Part shown: positions 58,972 to 62,047 of the stretch, piece by piece
Layout of the letters: each line of letters begins with the position of its first letter
Numbering within the stretch: the stretch's first letter is position 1
Assembly: GCA_026392035.1 (NCBI GenBank)
Contig: JAPLCX010000013.1
Location: forward strand, 1-62,047
Reading direction: 5' to 3'
DNA: 62,047 nt
Origin: Candidatus Auribacterota bacterium
Lineage (GTDB): Bacteria; Auribacterota; Tritonobacteria; UBA1439
Position numbers and translations under genes: made by a program
The notes under the pieces: generated by a model
Database searches by the model: none
What the model was told of the DNA's origin: nothing
Seen by the model: the letters and a program-made list of their open reading frames with translations, nothing else

Positions 58972-61758
58972 TCAATGATCGTGTCCCTCCACTACCGCCA
59001 CACACCTTCGACAGATGGTCGGATGAGCATCATCCTCCCCGACACTCACAGAATATTTCCAGCAACGCGCGCACTTTGTGCCCCTCGCGCGCGCCACGCT
59101 CACCTCCCGGGTTCGCCCGCTGCCCAGGGCGTTGACTCCCTTCAGCACAACCTGCGATACGATGAAGAGGTCGGCGAGCATGTGCTCCTTCTCCTTGAGA
59201 AAGCGGAGTGTGCGCTCATCAGCGCAGGCTATCGTCACCTCTGCCTCGAGCGCGTTTCCGATCATATCCCCCTGGCGCGCAATCTCCAGGGCCTTTGACA
59301 CCTCTTTCCTCACCTCGAGCAGCCGCTCCCACTCCGCCTCGAGCGGCTCGTCGATGAGTCCCTGGTCCACGGCCGGCCAGTCAGCCAGGTGCACGCTCTC
59401 GCGCTGCCCCCCGCCCGGGGGCACCGCCTGCCACGCCTCTTCCGCCGTGAACGCGAGTATCGGGGCAGACACCCTGATCAGCACATCCAGCACATGGTGC
59501 ATGGCGGTCTGGGCTGACCGGCGCTGCGGCGACCGCCCCCCACGCGTGTAGAGTCGATCCTTCAAAATATCAAGGTAGAGACTGCTCAGATCAACCGCGC
59601 AGAAATTATGGAGCTGGTGGTACGCCTCGCAGAAATCGTACCGCTCATAGGCAGCGGTCACGTCGCGCAGCAGCCGCTGCGTCCGGCTGAGGATCCAGCG
59701 GTCGATCTCCTCCATCTTATCCCTCGGCACCCCATCCCGCCCGGGAGAGAAATCGCACAGATTCCCGAGGATGAACCTGAAGGTGTTGCGGATTCTCCTG
59801 TAGGCGTCAACGAGCTTTTCGATAATCTCCTCCGAGATGCGCACGTCAACGCTGTAGTCAACCGATGCGACCCAGAGGCGCAGGATGTCAGCCCCGTACT
59901 TTTCGATGATGCGCTGGGGCGCAATCACGTTCCCCGCTGATTTGGACATCTTTTTGCCCTCGCCGTCCATGATGAAGCCGTGCGTGAGGACCTCAGCGAA
60001 CGGAGCGTCCCCCCTGAGGGCGACGGAGGTGAGGAGCGAGGTCTGGAACCAACCGCGATGCTGGTCGCTCCCCTCGAGGTAGAGCGTGCAGGGGTATCCC
60101 AGCTCCGGCCGTGTCGCGAGCACCGCTTGGTGGCTGACGCCGGAATCAAACCACACATCTATGATATCTTCTTCCTTTCGGAATTCCTTCCCTCCGCACG
60201 AGGGGCACGTGCACCCACTGGGCACAAAATATTCCACGGGCTCCGTAAACCAGACATCGGCGCCGCGCCCCGCGACCGCGCTCCTGACGCCCTCCAGGAT
60301 CTCTTCGTTCAAAATGGCTTCGCCGCAGCCGCGGCAGTACACCATGGGGATCGGCACTCCCCAGTATCTCTGGCGCGAGAGGCACCAGTCGGGGCGCTGT
60401 TCGAGCATGCTGCTGATCCTGTTCTGCGCGCGCTCCGGGATCCATTTCACCGCATTGATTAACTGAAGCGCGCGTTTCCGCAACCCATTGCGGTCAACTC
60501 CCATGAACCACTGCGTGGTGGCCCTGAAGATCACCGGCTGCTTGCAGCGCCAGCAGTGTGGATATGAGTGGACAATCTCGCGCGACATGAGGAGCGCGCC
60601 GCGCGCTTCGAGATGCTCGATGATTGCAGCGTTCGCCTTCTCGACCTTGAGGCCGGCGAACTGCCCGGCTTCCTTCGTGAACTCGCCCCTCTCGTTCACG
60701 GGGGCATACACCTCGAGCCCGTGCGCGCGCGCGATCTGATAATCCTCCTCGCCATGGCCGGGCGCGATGTGGACGCATCCGCTCCCCTGCTCGAGCGTCA
60801 CGTGGGCGGAGAGGACCACGGGAGAATACCTTTCGACAAACGGATGCTGAGTGATCACCCCCTCCAGCGCAGTCCCCCGGCATGAGCCGAGAATACGGTA
60901 CTGCTCCTCGCCCAGCTCTTCCGCGAGGCGGTCAAGCAGCTCGCGCGCGACGATCAGCGTGCGCCCCCTGAGGCTGGCCGCGACATACTCGAACTCAGGT
61001 CTGACGGCGACCGCCATGTTCGCGGGGAGGGTCCAGGGGGTGGTGGTCCAGATCAGAAATGCTACGTCCTTCAGGCCATGGAACGCCTTTTCAAGACCGG
61101 AGCGCGCCGTGAAGCTCACGTATATCGAAGGCGAACGGTGATCGTCGTATTCGACCTCCGCTTCCGCGAGGGCGGTTTCGCACGTCGCGCACCAGTGAAT
61201 GGGTTTCAAACCCCTGTAGATGTATCCGCCCAGATACAATTTCCCGAAGCATTCGATGATCGTGGCCTGATAGGAAGGATCGAGTGTGAGGTAGGGATTA
61301 TCCCAGTCGCCGAAAATCCCGAGCCGCTTGAACTGTTCTCTCTGAATCGCAACGTACTTCAGGGCGTAGTCGCGCGCCTTCTTCCGGAACTCCGTCCGGT
61401 TTATCTCGTGCTTGCCTAACTTCAGCTCTTTAAAAAGCTGGTGCTCCACGGGAAGCCCGTGACAGTCCCATCCCGGCACGAAAGGCGTGTAAAAGCCCCG
61501 CATCGATTTATATTTGACCACGATGTCTTTGAGGAGCTTGTTGAGCGCGTGCCCCATATGGATATCGCCGTTCGCGTACGGGGGACCGTCGTGGAGGACG
61601 AATTTCTCATTCGCCTCCCTCCGGGAGCAGATTGCGCGGTACGCATCATTTTTCGCCCAGAGCTCGAGCATGAGCGGTTCTCTCGAGCTCAGAGAAGCCT
61701 TCATGGGAAAACTTGTCGTGGGCAGGTTGAGCGTGGCTTTATATTCAGCTTTTCCCAT
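58972..61758 (-). CDS. ileS: Isoleucine-tRNA ligase
   Basis: The 928-residue class I synthetase has the HIGH-type motif in PYANGDIHMGHALN near 60-73, the editing domain in the middle, KKMSKSAGN near 610-618, and a C-terminal zinc finger CARCWKYS with CRRC near 895-920. Length fits bacterial IleS of the type with the C-terminal zinc. It heads the lspA/lgt operon. The sequence upstream contains a promoter and a hairpin with a T-run that may act as an attenuator. Confidence 0.97.
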   Translation of the reverse strand: MGKAEYKATLNLPTTSFPMKASLSSREPLMLELWAKNDAYRAICSRREANEKFVLHDGPPYANGDIHMGHALNKLLKDIVVKYKSMRGFYTPFVPGWDCHGLPVEHQLFKELKLGKHEINRTEFRKKARDYALKYVAIQREQFKRLGIFGDWDNPYLTLDPSYQATIIECFGKLYLGGYIYRGLKPIHWCATCETALAEAEVEYDDHRSPSIYVSFTARSGLEKAFHGLKDVAFLIWTTTPWTLPANMAVAVRPEFEYVAASLRGRTLIVARELLDRLAEELGEEQYRILGSCRGTALEGVITQHPFVERYSPVVLSAHVTLEQGSGCVHIAPGHGEEDYQIARAHGLEVYAPVNERGEFTKEAGQFAGLKVEKANAAIIEHLEARGALLMSREIVHSYPHCWRCKQPVIFRATTQWFMGVDRNGLRKRALQLINAVKWIPERAQNRISSMLEQRPDWCLSRQRYWGVPIPMVYCRGCGEAILNEEILEGVRSAVAGRGADVWFTEPVEYFVPSGCTCPSCGGKEFRKEEDIIDVWFDSGVSHQAVLATRPELGYPCTLYLEGSDQHRGWFQTSLLTSVALRGDAPFAEVLTHGFIMDGEGKKMSKSAGNVIAPQRIIEKYGADILRLWVASVDYSVDVRISEEIIEKLVDAYRRIRNTFRFILGNLCDFSPGRDGVPRDKMEEIDRWILSRTQRLLRDVTAAYERYDFCEAYHQLHNFCAVDLSSLYLDILKDRLYTRGGRSPQRRSAQTAMHHVLDVLIRVSAPILAFTAEEAWQAVPPGGGQRESVHLADWPAVDQGLIDEPLEAEWERLLEVRKEVSKALEIARQGDMIGNALEAEVTIACADERTLRFLKEKEHMLADLFIVSQVVLKGVNALGSGRTREVSVARARGTKCARCWKYSVSVGEDDAHPTICRRCVAVVEGHDH

Positions 61759-61773
61759 AACCCGTTCCGGTTG

Positions 61774-61820
61774 AATAAAAACCGACTGGAGGATGCTCCA
61801 CGGGGATTCCCCAGCCGGTT
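61774..61820 (-). terminator. Terminator-like leader hairpin (possible attenuator) of ileS
   Basis: On the minus strand AACCGGCTGG pairs with CCAGTCGGTT (one G-U), enclosing two small hairpins (GGGG-AAT-CCCC and GGA/TCC). TTTTTATT follows at once, and the ileS start is only 16 bases further on. No promoter fits between the T-run and the gene, so transcripts from the upstream promoter must read through it. Confidence 0.5.
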
Positions 61821-61829
61821 CAGGGCACT

Positions 61830-61858
61830 ACACTATCAGGTGTGTGATACAGAATCAA
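61830..61858 (-). promoter_or_regulatory. Promoter upstream of the ileS leader
   Basis: On the minus strand TTGATT (61858-61853) is followed after 17 bases by TAGTGT (61835-61830). Transcription would start near 61823, just before the leader hairpin. Confidence 0.5.
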
Positions 61859-61861
61859 TAG

Positions 61862-61887
61862 AAAAGCGCGCTCAGTTAGGGCGCGCT
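61862..61887 (-). terminator. Intrinsic terminator upstream of ileS
   Basis: AGCGCGC pairs with GCGCGCT around a nine-base loop, followed on the minus strand by TTTTC. It probably ends a gene lying beyond the right edge of the window. The rest of the spacer to 62047 shows no gene. Confidence 0.55.
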
Positions 61888-62047
61888 CAGTTTCATTCCC
61901 TCAGAAACGTAATGGGTCACCCATCAAAGGCGCGGAGTCAATAGACATGATCTGGTCCCTCCCTCGCGCATGCGCGGGTTCAACTGCTTGCTCCGTTCAC
62001 GCCAGCACTCGTGACTTGCCTGCTGCTCCATCCCGAGCCCGTTTCCT

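Noticed and set aside
61759-62047. T-box riboswitch upstream of ileS
   Set aside because: The conserved T-box sequence and specifier-loop layout are not seen on the minus strand; only a plain hairpin with a T-run is present.

Overview
The window reads as a chromosomal contig from an uncultured Gram-negative, probably anaerobic, bacterium. An LptD homologue and lipoprotein-processing genes (lgt, lspA) point to an outer membrane. Lysine is made by the LL-diaminopimelate aminotransferase route (dapL, dapB, dapA, dapF, lysA), and energy metabolism includes a NuoE/NuoF/NfnB-like flavin and Fe-S complex. This combination suits candidate phyla near the PVC/Omnitrophota part of the tree, but no 16S rRNA is present, so the assignment is only an inference.

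Layout. 1-6000 is accessory sequence: the 5' end of a transposase, a GNAT-like gene, a uridine phosphorylase/cyclase/AllH-like group, a small secreted Gly-Phe-rich protein, a broken DUF1622 gene and two AT-rich orphan secreted proteins around a highly structured spacer. 6100-15740 holds redox and nitrogen genes: a GltB-like FMN protein divergent from glutamate dehydrogenase, then a three-gene operon (NuoE-like, NuoF-like and a 1113-residue fusion joining [2Fe-2S], GltD/NfnB, ferredoxin and a degenerate molybdopterin domain). 15767-24581 carries a uracil-DNA glycosylase, nucleotide-sugar genes (aminotransferase, epimerase, two dehydrogenases) and lptD. 24721-32834 carries a ROK kinase, an incomplete peptide ABC transporter (B, A, F) and NAD, pantothenate and folate genes. 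33396-39555 is the lysine cluster and 39548-47728 the arginine cluster (C, J, B, D, G, H; no argF), headed by a near-consensus promoter. rplM-rpsI follow upstream. A plus-strand island (tRNA-Cys, lipoprotein, Ntn hydrolase, 29-residue membrane peptide, REP-type transposase, tRNA-Leu) separates these from a housekeeping operon on the minus strand: ileS, traR, lspA, lgt, rluD, manA, yicC, gmk, coaC, coaB.

The most striking signal is not a conventional gene. About twenty spacers hold quasi-palindromic arrays: short words (7-10 bases, imperfectly repeated) on one side and their reverse complements on the other. Each array has its own word family (for example CACGGAG, AATCCGC, TGACAAA, CCCTCTCCC). 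Some are nested like dolls, with one family placed in the loop of another, and a 20-base perfect palindrome has been cleanly inserted into three of them. Four arrays carry a small gene in the loop: a DUF559 nuclease-like gene, a GxxExxY gene, and two S23/four-helix-bundle genes in different states of decay. The layout resembles the stem-plus-ORF intervening sequences of 23S rRNA, but sits between protein genes, often inside operons, where it supplies start and stop codons to neighbours. I propose these as a family of intergenic stem-loop elements, with or without cargo, and treat it as the main lead of this window.
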